A stretch of 64,000 nucleotides of DNA from Erwinia rhapontici. Lineage in GTDB: Bacteria > Pseudomonadota > Gammaproteobacteria > Enterobacterales > Enterobacteriaceae. The stretch is from contig NZ_VRKO01000017.1 in the NCBI RefSeq assembly GCF_012271765.1, positions 1-64,000 on the forward strand, written 5' to 3'. The notes under the pieces were generated by a model. That model saw only the letters and a list, made by a program, of their open reading frames with translations, ran no database searches and was not told where the DNA came from. The translations under genes and the position numbers were made by a program. Below are positions 1-8,637 of this stretch, in pieces; position 1 is the first letter of the stretch; every line of letters begins with the position of its first letter.

Positions 1-23
1 GAGAGTAGGGAACTGCCAGGCAT
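1..23 (+). rRNA. rrf: 5S rRNA, 3' end only
   Basis: The first 23 bases match the conserved 3' end of enterobacterial 5S rRNA (GAGAGTAGGGAACTGCCAGG followed by CAT). The gene starts before the window. Followed by tRNA-Asp and tRNA-Trp, as in the E. coli rrnC operon, so this is most likely the distal end of the rrnC equivalent. Confidence 0.9.
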
Positions 24-108
24 CAAATTAGTTCCTTTTCCCCTGACAAGGAAAATAACAGGAACAAACTTGTATCAGACGTTTTCTGATGTGAGTGTAA
101 GGACCGGT

Positions 109-185
109 GGAGCGGTAGTTCAGTTGGTTAGAATACCTGCCTGTCACGCAGGGGGTCGCGGGTTCGAGCCCCGTCCGTTCCGCCA
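109..185 (+). tRNA. aspT: tRNA-Asp (GTC)
   Basis: A 77-nt tRNA with encoded CCA. The acceptor arms GGAGCGG/CCGTTCC pair, the anticodon loop reads CTGTCAC with anticodon GTC, and the T loop is TTCGAGC. It sits just after the 5S rRNA and is probably cut from the rRNA transcript, as aspT is in E. coli rrnC. Confidence 0.97.
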
Positions 186-195
186 ATTATTAAAA

Positions 196-225
196 ATTAT
201 GCCTGCTAAATTTAGCAGGCATAAT
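196..225 (+). other. Perfect hairpin between tRNA-Asp and tRNA-Trp
   Basis: A perfect inverted repeat with the centre GCCTGCTAAA/TTTAGCAGGC, extended by ATTAT/ATAAT. There is no T-tract, so it is more likely a processing or spacer hairpin in the rRNA-tRNA precursor than a terminator. Confidence 0.5.
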
Positions 226-239
226 GTTAAGCATAATTT

Positions 240-315
240 AGGGGCGTAGCTCAGTTGGTAGAGCACCGGTCTCCAAAACCGGGTGTCGCGAGTTCGAATC
301 TCTCCGCCCCTGCCA
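240..315 (+). tRNA. trpT: tRNA-Trp (CCA)
   Basis: A 76-nt tRNA with encoded CCA end. The acceptor is AGGGGCG/CGCCCCT, the anticodon loop is TCTCCAAAA with anticodon CCA, and the T loop is TTCGAAT. It follows tRNA-Asp as trpT does in E. coli rrnC. Confidence 0.97.
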
Positions 316-324
316 AATAAAAAC

Positions 325-354
325 AATCCTTTGCTTCGGCAAAGGATTTTTTTT
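325..354 (+). terminator. Intrinsic terminator of the rRNA-tRNA operon
   Basis: The stem ATCCTTTGC/GCAAAGGAT with a TTCG tetraloop is followed directly by a run of eight T. It lies ten bases after tRNA-Trp. Confidence 0.92.
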
Positions 355-400
355 GTCTAAAATTCCTGCCATGTTACCCCTGTAATCATCTTAAAAGCAT

Positions 401-424
401 AAAAAAGGACCAGCAAGCTGGTCC
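401..424 (-). terminator. Intrinsic terminator of hdfR
   Basis: Read on the minus strand, GGACCAGC/GCTGGTCC forms a hairpin followed by six T. It lies 23 bases after the hdfR stop codon. Confidence 0.8.
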
Positions 425-447
425 GATTCGATGGTTATTTATACGCT

Positions 448-1275
448 TTATGCTCTTATATTGACCGGAGACTTAATGAGTTGTCGGATATATGCCTGCT
501 GATCGCTGTTTTGTAGCCATACCGCATACAGCGGTCTGGATGCGACAGCGGTATCAGGGATGACTAGCAGATCGCTGTACTCTTTCCCCCACACATCCGG
601 TAAAAATGCACAGGCCCCAGTGGTATGCAGCAGTTGCCTGGCCAAATGTGCTGAGGTTGTTGTTAGTACCGGAACATCATCAGCGCCGGCAAGATAACTT
701 TCATGTTGATGAAAATCAGCACCCCATTCCAACTTAATGTAATCATATTTCTCCTTTTTCTCGGATTTTTTTGACCGGAAAAGAGTCAGTGAAATATGGC
801 CAATTTGCTGACTGGTCAGCTCATCCATTTTGGGGGCTTCGGTCGTAATAAGCAGGTCAAGTTGTCTCTCATGTAGCTGTTTAACCAGCAAATGACGCTG
901 CGCAACACGCGCTTCCAGATGTAAGCTCTCACGGTTCTCATACAGCGTTTGCAGCCAGGGTGTCAGATAAGCCTCCCACAGAGAAGCACTGGCCCCGATC
1001 GACAGCTCGTGATGTTGCTGAGTGTGCGCTACCTCTTTCTTAGCCATCAGCCATGTGCTCATCAGGCTCTCTGCATAGGGCAGCAAACGCTCCCCTGCAG
1101 ACGTCAGTCTGATGTTATTACGATGGCGGGTAAAAAGGTTCACTCCCAGCTGATTTTCAAGCTGTCTGATGCGAAAACTTACAGCAGATTGCGTGAGATA
1201 GAGTGCTTCTGCGGCACGTCCAAAGTGGCGAGTTCTGCTCACTTCAAGAAAGGTTTTCAGTAATTCCGTATCCAC
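448..1275 (-). CDS. hdfR: LysR-type regulator HdfR
   Basis: Transcription factor of the LysR family, known in E. coli as a repressor of the flagellar master operon flhDC and activator of gltBD. The N-terminal winged helix-turn-helix (about residues 1-60; [20 protein letters not shown]) is nearly identical to E. coli HdfR, followed by the LysR substrate-binding domain. I place the start at a GTG at 1275 rather than the ATG at 1281: AGGAG touches that ATG directly but lies six bases before the GTG, and the GTG start gives MDTELLK as in E. coli. The product is then 275 residues, against 279 in E. coli. The gene is divergent from maoP, as in E. coli; the C-terminal half is less conserved. Confidence 0.9.
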   Translation of the reverse strand: MDTELLKTFLEVSRTRHFGRAAEALYLTQSAVSFRIRQLENQLGVNLFTRHRNNIRLTSAGERLLPYAESLMSTWLMAKKEVAHTQQHHELSIGASASLWEAYLTPWLQTLYENRESLHLEARVAQRHLLVKQLHERQLDLLITTEAPKMDELTSQQIGHISLTLFRSKKSEKKEKYDYIKLEWGADFHQHESYLAGADDVPVLTTTSAHLARQLLHTTGACAFLPDVWGKEYSDLLVIPDTAVASRPLYAVWLQNSDQQAYIRQLIKSPVNIRA

Positions 1276-1396
1276 ATCCATCTCCTAAAAAACATTTGTC
1301 GTTATGATTTAAATGTTTTGTTTTACACTCTGTCAAGCCTATCTAATACTCCGCGCCATAAATAGCACGGCCATAAATGAGTTAGGAGCGTGTAAA

Positions 1397-1735
1397 ATGG
1401 CGGAAAGCTTCGCAACAACGAATCGTTTTTTTGATAACAAACATTACCCTCGCGGGTTCTCCCGTCACGGTGATTTCACCATCAAAGAAGCCCAACTTCT
1501 TGAGCGTTATGGTTACGCTTTCAACGAACTGGACCTGGCAAAACGTGAGCCAGGTACGGAAGAAGAGCGTCTGTTCATTGAGGTGTGCCGGGGCGTGCGT
1601 GAGCCGCAAACCGAGGCAGAAAAAGTCTGGTCAAAATATATGACCCGAATTAAACGTCCTAAACGTTTCCATACCCTGTCCGGCGGTAAACCGCAGATGG
1701 AAGGCGTTGAAGACTACACGGATAGTGACGATTAA
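1397..1735 (+). CDS. maoP: Macrodomain Ori protein MaoP (YifE)
   Basis: MaoP is a small protein that, with the nearby DNA site maoS, organises the Ori macrodomain of the E. coli chromosome. The 112 residues equal the E. coli length, and the [20 protein letters not shown] block is typical of the DUF413 family. The start at 1397 has a TAGGAG ribosome binding site at 1383-1388; a longer upstream frame to 1313 has no such support. The gene lies between hdfR (divergent) and comM (convergent), as in E. coli. A maoS site is expected close by, but I cannot name its sequence. Confidence 0.93.
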   Translation: MAESFATTNRFFDNKHYPRGFSRHGDFTIKEAQLLERYGYAFNELDLAKREPGTEEERLFIEVCRGVREPQTEAEKVWSKYMTRIKRPKRFHTLSGGKPQMEGVEDYTDSDD

Positions 1736-1736
1736 G

Positions 1737-1760
1737 AAAAAGGGGCTTCGGCCCCTTTTT
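1737..1760. terminator. Bidirectional terminator between maoP and comM
   Basis: AAAAAGGGGC, a TTCG loop and GCCCCTTTTT form a symmetrical hairpin with A- and T-tracts on both sides. It can end transcription of maoP (+) and comM (-). Confidence 0.9.
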
Positions 1761-1767
1761 CATTTCC

Positions 1768-3291
1768 CTACTGCAGGCTGTTATGCAGATGAATCAGCAG
1801 GCGGTCGATCCCTCGGTAACTAACGGCTTCCGTTAAATGCTCCCTGCTAACCTCGTTCTCCCCTGCCAGATCGGCAATCGTACGTGCCACCTTCAGCAAA
1901 CGTTGCCATGCCCGCACTGACAGCCCCAGTTGGTTCAGCACTTGCTCCAGCCATTGAGCATCCTCAGGCGTAAGTGTACAGCATGCCTTGATATCGTTGT
2001 TGTTCATTACCGCATTCACTTTGCCGCAGCGATTGATCTGGCGTTCCCGTGCGGCCAGCACACGTTCACGCACCTGCTGACTGGACTCTCCATTACCCTG
2101 TTGTGTACTCAACATCCCTGGTGGTAGTAACGGCACTTCAAGAGAGAGATCAAAACGATCGAGAAAAGGGCCAGACAGACGGCTGAGATAACGTAATGTC
2201 TGCTGGGGTGAACTTCGATTATGTGGGCCGCTATAATGCCCGGTTGGGCTGGGGTTCATTGCGGCGATCAGCTGAAAGCGTGCCGGATAGGTGATTTTGG
2301 CACGTGCCCGCGAAATACTGATCTCCCCTGATTCAAGCGGTTCACGCAGTGCATCCAATGCGCGGCGTTCAAACTCCGGAAGCTCATCAAGAAACAGTAT
2401 GCCGTTGTGGGCAAGGGAAATCTCACCTGGCTTAGGCAGTGAACCACCGCCGACAAGAGCATACAGAGATGAACTGTGATGAGGGGAACGGAATGGCCTC
2501 TGGCGCCACTGACGGTGCAGATCGCCACTGCCTAGCAGACTGGCTACGCTGGCACTCTCCAGGGCCTCACGATCGCTTAGAGGCGGCATCAGACCGTTCA
2601 ACCGTGAGGCGAGCATCGTCTTCCCCGTGCCGGGTGGGCCAATTAAGAGCAGGTTGTGCCCACCGGCTGCTGTTACCTCCAGTGCGCGCTTGGCCTGCTG
2701 CTGGCCGATAATCTCGTTTAAATCCCCTGTAACGTGCGACAGACAGACCAGGTCGTTGCTCTGGGCTTCTTCAAGCTGCGTTCTGCCATGCAGGAAAGCA
2801 CAGACCTCAAGAAGATGGCTGGCGATTAAACTTTTCCCGTGCTGGATAAGGCCAACATCATTTTGGTTATCCGCTGAGAGGATGAGTTGCCTTCCTGCAT
2901 TGAGTGCCGCAACGGCTGCAGGAATTGAGCCCTGTACGCCACGTAGCGCGCCGTTGAGGGCTAACTCACCGAGGAACTCATACCCGGCAAGTTTCGCCGC
3001 AGGAATCTGCTCTGAAGCTGCCAGGATGGCTATAGCGATAGGCAAGTCATACCTGCCGCCTTCTTTCGGGAGATCGGCGGGGGCAAGATTGACGGTAATG
3101 CGTTTTGCAGGAAAGGTGAAACCGCTGTTAATGATGGCGCTGCGCACCCGGTCCCGGGCTTCTTTAACTGTCGTTTCGGGCAGACCAACCAGTGACAAAG
3201 CGGGCAGGCCATTACTCAGGTGAACTTCAACAGACACCAGCGGCGCCTGAATGCCCAATGCGGCACGGGTATTGGCAACAGATAGCGACAT
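1768..3291 (-). CDS. comM: Mg-chelatase-like AAA+ ATPase ComM (YifB)
   Basis: ComM is a hexameric helicase that promotes branch migration during integration of transforming DNA in competent Gammaproteobacteria; in enterobacteria its role is less clear. The 507 residues match E. coli YifB (506). Visible parts are the N-terminal ChlI-like domain (NLAPADLPKEGGRYDLPIA), the Walker A motif GPPGTGKT, the Walker B segment LFLDELPEF, and the C-terminal Mg-chelatase domain (SVRAWQRLLKVARTIADL). I use the ATG at 3291 because AAGGAG stands seven bases before it; an in-frame GTG at 3297 overlaps that ribosome binding site. Confidence 0.95.
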   Translation of the reverse strand: MSLSVANTRAALGIQAPLVSVEVHLSNGLPALSLVGLPETTVKEARDRVRSAIINSGFTFPAKRITVNLAPADLPKEGGRYDLPIAIAILAASEQIPAAKLAGYEFLGELALNGALRGVQGSIPAAVAALNAGRQLILSADNQNDVGLIQHGKSLIASHLLEVCAFLHGRTQLEEAQSNDLVCLSHVTGDLNEIIGQQQAKRALEVTAAGGHNLLLIGPPGTGKTMLASRLNGLMPPLSDREALESASVASLLGSGDLHRQWRQRPFRSPHHSSSLYALVGGGSLPKPGEISLAHNGILFLDELPEFERRALDALREPLESGEISISRARAKITYPARFQLIAAMNPSPTGHYSGPHNRSSPQQTLRYLSRLSGPFLDRFDLSLEVPLLPPGMLSTQQGNGESSQQVRERVLAARERQINRCGKVNAVMNNNDIKACCTLTPEDAQWLEQVLNQLGLSVRAWQRLLKVARTIADLAGENEVSREHLTEAVSYRGIDRLLIHLHNSLQ

Positions 3292-3561
3292 AGACACTCC
3301 TTGTATTCGCTACTGTGCACTGTCGATTTGCCTCTGACGAGGATGACATCAGGAATTTGTATGCTGCGCCGTAATGAATTTCATCAGGTCGACAGCGGAA
3401 GACATCTTCGTGCGATCTGCCACGCACATTCTCACTATGTGGAAATAAAGCAGTCACGCGCCGTGAGTGATGAAAAAAATTCAATTTTTCCTTATTAACT
3501 GAATAACAATAGTTTTTTCTGGATTTGCGTCGGCCGTCATAAAATAAAGTGATGAAAAAAG
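3292..3561. other. Non-coding region upstream of ilvL
   Basis: About 270 bases between the comM start and the ilv promoter without a credible gene. The right half (3470-3560) is AT-rich with A- and T-tracts, as expected for the upstream activating and IHF-binding region of the ilvG promoter in E. coli. I cannot assign an exact IHF site. Confidence 0.5.
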
Positions 3562-3590
3562 TTGAATTAATGCTAATAACTGTGATAACT
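3562..3590 (+). promoter_or_regulatory. Candidate promoter of the ilvLXGMEDA operon
   Basis: TTGAAT at 3562-3567 and ATAACT at 3585-3590 are separated by 17 bases, with TGTG just before the second element. A start near 3597 would give a leader of about 35 bases before ilvL. The -10 box is a weak match, so the exact position is uncertain. Confidence 0.4.
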
Positions 3591-3631
3591 CTGTAGGCAT
3601 TACTTCGAACAAGCGAACTAAAAGAATTCAA

Positions 3632-3730
3632 ATGAAAGCCCTTCTACGAGTCATTAGCCTAGTCGTCATTAGCGTCGTCGTGATTATTATCACGCCGTGC
3701 GGGGCTACGCTCGGAGAAAGAAAGGCTTAA
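3632..3730 (+). CDS. ilvL: ilv operon leader peptide
   Basis: A 32-residue leader peptide read as MKALLRVISLVVISVVVIII and then TPCGATLGERKA. It is very rich in Ile, Val and Leu codons (5 Ile, 6 Val and 4 Leu in the first 20 residues), so ribosome stalling when charged branched-chain tRNAs are scarce can prevent the downstream terminator from forming. Length and sequence closely follow E. coli IlvL (32 residues). The terminator at 3753-3787 follows 22 bases after the stop codon, completing a classic attenuator. Confidence 0.95.
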   Translation: MKALLRVISLVVISVVVIIITPCGATLGERKA

Positions 3731-3752
3731 AAATCAAGCCTGATTTCGAAAG

Positions 3753-3787
3753 AACCCCCGCACCGAAAGGTCCGGGGGTTTTTTTTT
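3753..3787 (+). terminator. Attenuator terminator of the ilv operon
   Basis: AACCCCCG-CACC, a GAAA tetraloop and GGT-CCGGGGGTT form a strong stem followed by nine T. It lies between ilvL and ilvX and should end transcription when the leader is translated without stalling. Confidence 0.93.
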
Positions 3788-3817
3788 GGCAAGGTATCAA
3801 CGACAGAGGAACAGAAT

Positions 3818-3868
3818 ATGAACAGTAGCATAAAATGCTGTTGTTCCCAGCGAGAGGCGGGGGAATAA
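3818..3868 (+). CDS. ilvX: Small protein IlvX
   Basis: A 16-codon frame reads [17 protein letters not shown]. coli has a 16-residue protein, IlvX, at exactly this place between the ilvL attenuator and ilvG. A ribosome binding site AGAGGA stands seven bases before the ATG. The stop codon TAA is followed by two bases and then the ilvG start, so translation of ilvX and ilvG is probably coupled. Its function is unknown. Identification rests on position, length, the MN-S start and the ribosome binding site; the body is poorly conserved. Confidence 0.75.
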   Translation: MNSSIKCCCSQREAGE

Positions 3869-3870
3869 CT

Positions 3871-5517
3871 ATGAATGGTGCTCAGTGGGTGGTTCAAGCT
3901 TTGCGTGCACAGGGAGTCGAAACAGTTTTCGGCTACCCGGGTGGTGCAATCATGCCGGTCTATGACGCGCTCTATGACGGCGGTGTCGAACACCTACTGT
4001 GCCGCCACGAGCAGGGTGCAGCGATGGCCGCTATCGGCTTTGCTCGTGCAACCGGTAAAGTCGGCGTCTGTATCGCCACTTCCGGGCCGGGTGCCACCAA
4101 TCTGATCACCGGGCTGGCAGATGCCATGCTGGACTCTGTTCCTATCGTCGCCATTACCGGGCAGGTCTCTTCTGCCGTGATGGGGACGGATGCTTTCCAG
4201 GAAATTGATGTTCTCGGCCTGTCGCTGGCCTGCACCAAACACAGCTTCCTCGTTGAATCCCTTGATGAACTGCCGGTGGTGATGGCCGAAGCTTTTGCCA
4301 TTGCGAAATCAGGTCGGCCTGGCCCAGTACTGGTTGATATTCCTAAGGATATCCAGTTAGCGAGCGGCGATCTGGCCGCCCATCTGCTGCCAGTTGAACA
4401 GGAAATGGCACATCCTCACGCGGAATTACAGCAGGCGCGTAATCTGCTGGCGCTGGCGAAGAAGCCGATTCTGTATGTGGGCGGTGGCGTGGGTATGGCT
4501 GATGCTGTACATGCGTTGCGTGCTTTTGCGAAAGAAACGGGAATTCCCACTGTCGCAACGTTGAAAGGTCTGGGCACACCGGATGCTGATGACGAATGCT
4601 ACCTGGGTATGCTGGGCATGCACGGTACCAAAGCGGCCAACCTGGCTGTGCAGCAGTGTGACCTGCTGATCGCTGTCGGGGCGCGCTTTGATGACCGCGT
4701 CACCGGAAAACTCGACACCTTCGCGCCGCATGCCAGTGTGATCCATCTGGATATTGACCCTGCCGAGCTGCATAAACTGCGCCGTGCACATGTTGGCTTA
4801 CAGGGCGATCTTAATAAGCTGTTGCCTGATTTGTATCAGCCAGTATCCATCAGCGCATGGCGTGATGAAGTGAAAGCGCTGAAAGCCGATCATGGCTGGC
4901 GCTATGATCATCCCGGCGAGGCGATTTTTGCTCCGCTGTTTTTAAAACAGTTATCAGATCGTAAACCGCAAAGTGCGGTAGTGACTACCGATGTGGGCCA
5001 GCACCAGATGTGGGCTGCACAGCATATGAGTTTTAACCGTCCGGAGAATTTCATCACCTCCAGCGGTCTGGGCACGATGGGCTTCGGCCTGCCCGCAGCC
5101 GTGGGTGCGCAGGTTGCCCGTCCAGATGACACGGTCATCTGCGTCTCGGGCGATGGCTCCTTTATGATGAATGTCCAGGAACTGGGCACCGTTAAGCGTA
5201 AACAGCTGCCGGTAAAAATCGTTTTGATGGATAACCAGCGCCTGGGGATGGTACGCCAGTGGCAGCAGTTGTTCTTCGAAGAGCGTTACAGCGAAACGAA
5301 TCTTTCAGATAACCCCGATTTTCTCATCCTGGCCAGTGCATTTGGCATTCCTGGCCAGCGCATTACCCGTAAAGATCAGGTCGACGCCGCATTAGACGCT
5401 TTGCTGCACAGTGAAGGGCCATACATGCTCCACGTCGCGATTGATGAGCATGAGAACGTTTGGCCTCTGGTACCACCGGGCGCCAGCAACGAAAATATGA
5501 TGGAGAAGACTTCATGA
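3871..5517 (+). CDS. ilvG: Acetolactate synthase II large subunit
   Basis: Catalytic subunit of acetolactate synthase II. It condenses two pyruvates to acetolactate, or pyruvate and 2-oxobutyrate to acetohydroxybutyrate, the first common step of valine and isoleucine synthesis. The 548 residues equal the full-length enzyme, so this copy is intact, unlike the frameshifted ilvG of E. coli K-12. Visible are the catalytic glutamate E47 in [11 protein letters not shown], the FAD/TPP domain order of the family, and the TPP-Mg motif GDGS at 427-430. The start follows GGGGGAATAACT, and its 3' end overlaps ilvM by four bases. Valine-insensitive by family knowledge. Confidence 0.97.
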   Translation: MNGAQWVVQALRAQGVETVFGYPGGAIMPVYDALYDGGVEHLLCRHEQGAAMAAIGFARATGKVGVCIATSGPGATNLITGLADAMLDSVPIVAITGQVSSAVMGTDAFQEIDVLGLSLACTKHSFLVESLDELPVVMAEAFAIAKSGRPGPVLVDIPKDIQLASGDLAAHLLPVEQEMAHPHAELQQARNLLALAKKPILYVGGGVGMADAVHALRAFAKETGIPTVATLKGLGTPDADDECYLGMLGMHGTKAANLAVQQCDLLIAVGARFDDRVTGKLDTFAPHASVIHLDIDPAELHKLRRAHVGLQGDLNKLLPDLYQPVSISAWRDEVKALKADHGWRYDHPGEAIFAPLFLKQLSDRKPQSAVVTTDVGQHQMWAAQHMSFNRPENFITSSGLGTMGFGLPAAVGAQVARPDDTVICVSGDGSFMMNVQELGTVKRKQLPVKIVLMDNQRLGMVRQWQQLFFEERYSETNLSDNPDFLILASAFGIPGQRITRKDQVDAALDALLHSEGPYMLHVAIDEHENVWPLVPPGASNENMMEKTS

Positions 5518-5771
5518 AACAGCATCAATTGTCTATAGAAGCACGCTTTCGCCCGGAAATACTGGAACGCATTTTGCGCGTCGTTCGTCACCGTGGCTTC
5601 CAGGTGTGCTCAATGAACATGGCGTCGCTGGTCAATACTGACAATATTAATATTGAGATGACCGTTGCCAGCCAGCGCTCTGTCGATTTACTGTCAACGC
5701 AGTTAAGTAAATTGATGGACGTTGCATGCGTTCAGATCCAACAACAAACAACACAACAAATCCGCGCATAA
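5514..5771 (+). CDS. ilvM: Acetolactate synthase II small subunit
   Basis: Regulatory/stabilising subunit of acetolactate synthase II with one ACT-like domain; it pairs with IlvG. The 85 residues (E. coli 87) contain the conserved block [17 protein letters not shown] and the C-terminal end TTQQIRA also seen in E. coli. The start ATG overlaps the ilvG stop codon (ATGA), so the two subunits are translationally coupled. A longer frame starting at 5460 is only the upstream extension inside ilvG. Confidence 0.95.
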   Translation: MKQHQLSIEARFRPEILERILRVVRHRGFQVCSMNMASLVNTDNINIEMTVASQRSVDLLSTQLSKLMDVACVQIQQQTTQQIRA

Positions 5772-5789
5772 GCGCGCAAGGAAACAAGA

Positions 5790-6716
5790 ATGACGAAGAA
5801 AGCAGACTTTATCTGGTTCAACGGCGAGATGGTAAAATGGGAAGACGCAAAGGTCAGCGTGATGTCCCATGCACTGCACTACGGCACTTCAGTGTTTGAA
5901 GGCGTACGTTGCTATGACTCGCATAAAGGACCAGTAGTCTTCCGCCATCGTGAACATATGCAGCGCCTGCGCGATTCTGCAAAAATCTACCGTTTCCCGG
6001 TCAGCCTGAGTGTTGATGAGTTGATGGAAGCCTGCCGCGCCACACTGCGCAAGAACAACCTGAAAAGCGCCTATATTCGTCCATTAGTCTTCGTGGGTGA
6101 CGTCGGTCTGGGTGTTAACCCGCCGGACGGCTACGAAACGGATGTGATCATCGCAGCCTTCCCATGGGGCGCCTACCTGGGTGCTGAAGCGCTGGAGCAG
6201 GGTATTGATGCCATGGTGTCTTCATGGAACCGTGTAGCGCCAAACACGCTGCCAACCGCAGCGAAAGCCGGTGGTAACTACCTTTCTTCTCTGCTGGTCG
6301 GTAGCGAAGCACGCCGCCACGGTTACCAGGAAGGCATCGCGCTGGATACTCAGGGCTACATCTCTGAAGGTGCAGGTGAGAACCTGTTTGAAGTCAAAGA
6401 CGGCATCCTGTTCACGCCGCCGTTCACCTCTTCCGCTCTGCCAGGGATTACTCGTGACGCCATCATCAAACTGGCGCAGGATATGGGTATTGAAGTTCGT
6501 GAGCAGGTACTGTCTCGTGAATCTCTGTATCTGGCTGACGAAGTGTTCATGTCAGGCACAGCAGCGGAAATCACCCCTGTACGCAGCGTCGACGGTATTC
6601 AGGTTGGCGAAGGCAAGCGTGGCCCGGTGACCGAGCGTATTCAGTCTGCATTCTTTGGTCTGTTCACTGGCGAAACGGAAGACAAATGGGGCTGGTTGGA
6701 TCCGGTTAACCCATAA
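5790..6716 (+). CDS. ilvE: Branched-chain amino-acid aminotransferase
   Basis: PLP-dependent class IV aminotransferase that performs the last step of valine, isoleucine and leucine synthesis with glutamate as amino donor. The protein has 308 residues (E. coli 309). The PLP-binding lysine is K159 in [15 protein letters not shown]; the [11 protein letters not shown] block and the C-terminal GTAAEITPV loop are family signatures. A ribosome binding site AAGGAAA precedes the ATG. It is the third structural gene of the operon, 18 bases after ilvM. Confidence 0.97.
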   Translation: MTKKADFIWFNGEMVKWEDAKVSVMSHALHYGTSVFEGVRCYDSHKGPVVFRHREHMQRLRDSAKIYRFPVSLSVDELMEACRATLRKNNLKSAYIRPLVFVGDVGLGVNPPDGYETDVIIAAFPWGAYLGAEALEQGIDAMVSSWNRVAPNTLPTAAKAGGNYLSSLLVGSEARRHGYQEGIALDTQGYISEGAGENLFEVKDGILFTPPFTSSALPGITRDAIIKLAQDMGIEVREQVLSRESLYLADEVFMSGTAAEITPVRSVDGIQVGEGKRGPVTERIQSAFFGLFTGETEDKWGWLDPVNP

Positions 6717-6730
6717 CAAAAAATACTTTT

Positions 6731-6754
6731 CGCGGGCATCATTTGATGCCCGCG
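6731..6754 (+). other. Perfect hairpin between ilvE and ilvD
   Basis: CGCGGGCATCA and TGATGCCCGCG are separated by two T. No T-tract follows, so it is unlikely to be a strong terminator. It lies 28 bases before the ilvD start, where it could stabilise the 3' end of processed ilvE mRNA or influence ilvD translation. Confidence 0.6.
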
Positions 6755-6781
6755 CACTATCTGATTTCTGGAGTAAAGAGC

Positions 6782-8632
6782 ATGCCTAAGTATCGTTCCG
6801 CCACCACCACCCACGGCCGTAATATGGCCGGTGCCCGTGCCCTGTGGCGCGCCACAGGAATGACCGATGATGATTTCGGTAAGCCGATCATTGCGGTGGT
6901 TAACTCCTTCACGCAGTTCGTGCCGGGTCACGTTCATCTGCGCGATTTGGGGAAACTGGTTGCTGAAGAGATCGAAGCCTCTGGCGGCGTGGCGAAAGAG
7001 TTCAATACCATTGCGGTGGATGATGGTATCGCCATGGGCCACGGCGGGATGCTCTATTCTCTGCCGTCACGTGAGTTGATTGCGGACTCCGTGGAGTACA
7101 TGGTCAATGCGCACTGCGCTGACGCCATGGTCTGTATTTCCAACTGTGACAAAATCACCCCGGGAATGTTGATGGCGTCACTGCGCCTGAACATTCCGGT
7201 GATCTTCGTCTCCGGCGGTCCGATGGAAGCCGGTAAGACCAAACTGTCCGACAAAATTATTAAACTCGATCTCGTCGATGCGATGATTCAGGGCGCTAAC
7301 CCGAACGTCAGCGATGCGGAGAGCGACCAGATTGAACGTTCTGCCTGTCCGACCTGCGGCTCCTGTTCCGGTATGTTCACCGCCAACTCGATGAACTGCC
7401 TGACCGAAGCGCTGGGTCTGTCACAACCGGGCAACGGCTCGCTGCTGGCAACGCACGCTGACCGTAAAGAGCTGTTCCTGAATGCGGGCCGTCGTATTGT
7501 TGCGCTGACCAAGCGTTACTACGAGCAGGATGATGAAACCGCACTGCCACGCAGTATTGCCAGCAAAGCGGCGTTCGAAAACGCCATCACGCTGGATATT
7601 GCTATGGGCGGCTCAACCAACACCGTTCTGCATCTGCTGGCTGCCGCACAGGAAGGCGAAATCGATTTCGATATCTCTGACATTGACCGTCTTTCCCGCC
7701 TGGTTCCACACCTGTGCAAAGTGGCACCAAGTACCCAAAAATACCATATGGAAGACGTACACCGTGCCGGTGGCGTACTGGGCATCCTTGGCGAACTGGA
7801 CCGTGCCGGACTGCTGGACAACAGCGTACGTAATATCCTCGGACTGAGCCTGCGTGAAACACTGGATCAGTACGACATCATGCTGACCAAAGATGAAGCC
7901 GTGAAAAAGATGTTCCGCGCTGGCCCGGCAGGTATTCGTACCACGCAGGCGTTCTCGCAGGACACTCGCTGGGACACGTTAGATGACGATCGCCAGGAAG
8001 GCTGTATTCGTTCACGCGAGTTCGCCTTCAGTCAGGACGGTGGTCTGGCCGTACTGTATGGCAACATTGCTGAAAACGGCTGTATTGTGAAAACAGCCGG
8101 TGTGGATGAAGGCAGCCTGGTGTTCAGTGGTCCGGCAAAAGTGTATGAAAGCCAGGATGATGCTGTTTCTGCCATTCTTGGCGGCAAAGTGGTTGCTGGT
8201 GACGTTGTGGTGATCCGCTACGAAGGACCAAAAGGGGGGCCGGGTATGCAGGAAATGCTCTACCCAACCACCTATCTGAAATCCATGGGTCTCGGTAAAG
8301 CCTGTGCGTTGATCACCGATGGGCGTTTCTCTGGCGGTACCTCCGGTCTCTCAATCGGTCATGCCTCACCGGAAGCGGCCAGCGGCGGGACCATCGCGCT
8401 GGTCAAAGATGGCGATATCATCGACATTGATATCCCGAATCGTGGCATCCAACTGGCGGTACCAGAGAATGAACTGGCTGCCCGTCGTCTGGAAGAGGAT
8501 GCACGTGGCGATCAGGCCTATACGCCACACGGCCGTGAGCGTCAGGTTTCCTTCGCACTGCGCGCTTATGCCACTCTGGCAACCAGCGCCGATAAAGGTG
8601 CCGTCCGTGACAAGAGTAAGCTGGGAGGCTAA
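6782..8632 (+). CDS. ilvD: Dihydroxy-acid dehydratase
   Basis: Iron-sulfur enzyme that dehydrates 2,3-dihydroxyisovalerate and its methylvalerate homologue, the third common step to valine and isoleucine. The 616 residues equal E. coli IlvD. Cluster-ligand cysteines are in [12 protein letters not shown] and [16 protein letters not shown]. The C-terminal domain contains GGPGMQEML and [16 protein letters not shown]. The ATG at 6782 follows TGGAGTAAAGAGC. An upstream in-frame extension to 6743 runs through the hairpin and is not used. Fourth structural gene of the operon, five bases before ilvA. Confidence 0.97.
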   Translation: MPKYRSATTTHGRNMAGARALWRATGMTDDDFGKPIIAVVNSFTQFVPGHVHLRDLGKLVAEEIEASGGVAKEFNTIAVDDGIAMGHGGMLYSLPSRELIADSVEYMVNAHCADAMVCISNCDKITPGMLMASLRLNIPVIFVSGGPMEAGKTKLSDKIIKLDLVDAMIQGANPNVSDAESDQIERSACPTCGSCSGMFTANSMNCLTEALGLSQPGNGSLLATHADRKELFLNAGRRIVALTKRYYEQDDETALPRSIASKAAFENAITLDIAMGGSTNTVLHLLAAAQEGEIDFDISDIDRLSRLVPHLCKVAPSTQKYHMEDVHRAGGVLGILGELDRAGLLDNSVRNILGLSLRETLDQYDIMLTKDEAVKKMFRAGPAGIRTTQAFSQDTRWDTLDDDRQEGCIRSREFAFSQDGGLAVLYGNIAENGCIVKTAGVDEGSLVFSGPAKVYESQDDAVSAILGGKVVAGDVVVIRYEGPKGGPGMQEMLYPTTYLKSMGLGKACALITDGRFSGGTSGLSIGHASPEAASGGTIALVKDGDIIDIDIPNRGIQLAVPENELAARRLEEDARGDQAYTPHGRERQVSFALRAYATLATSADKGAVRDKSKLGG

Positions 8633-8637
8633 CCAAC

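Noticed and set aside
3301..3498. A 65-codon open frame upstream of ilvL
   Set aside because: No ribosome binding site or similarity; it lies in the regulatory region and begins inside the comM leader.
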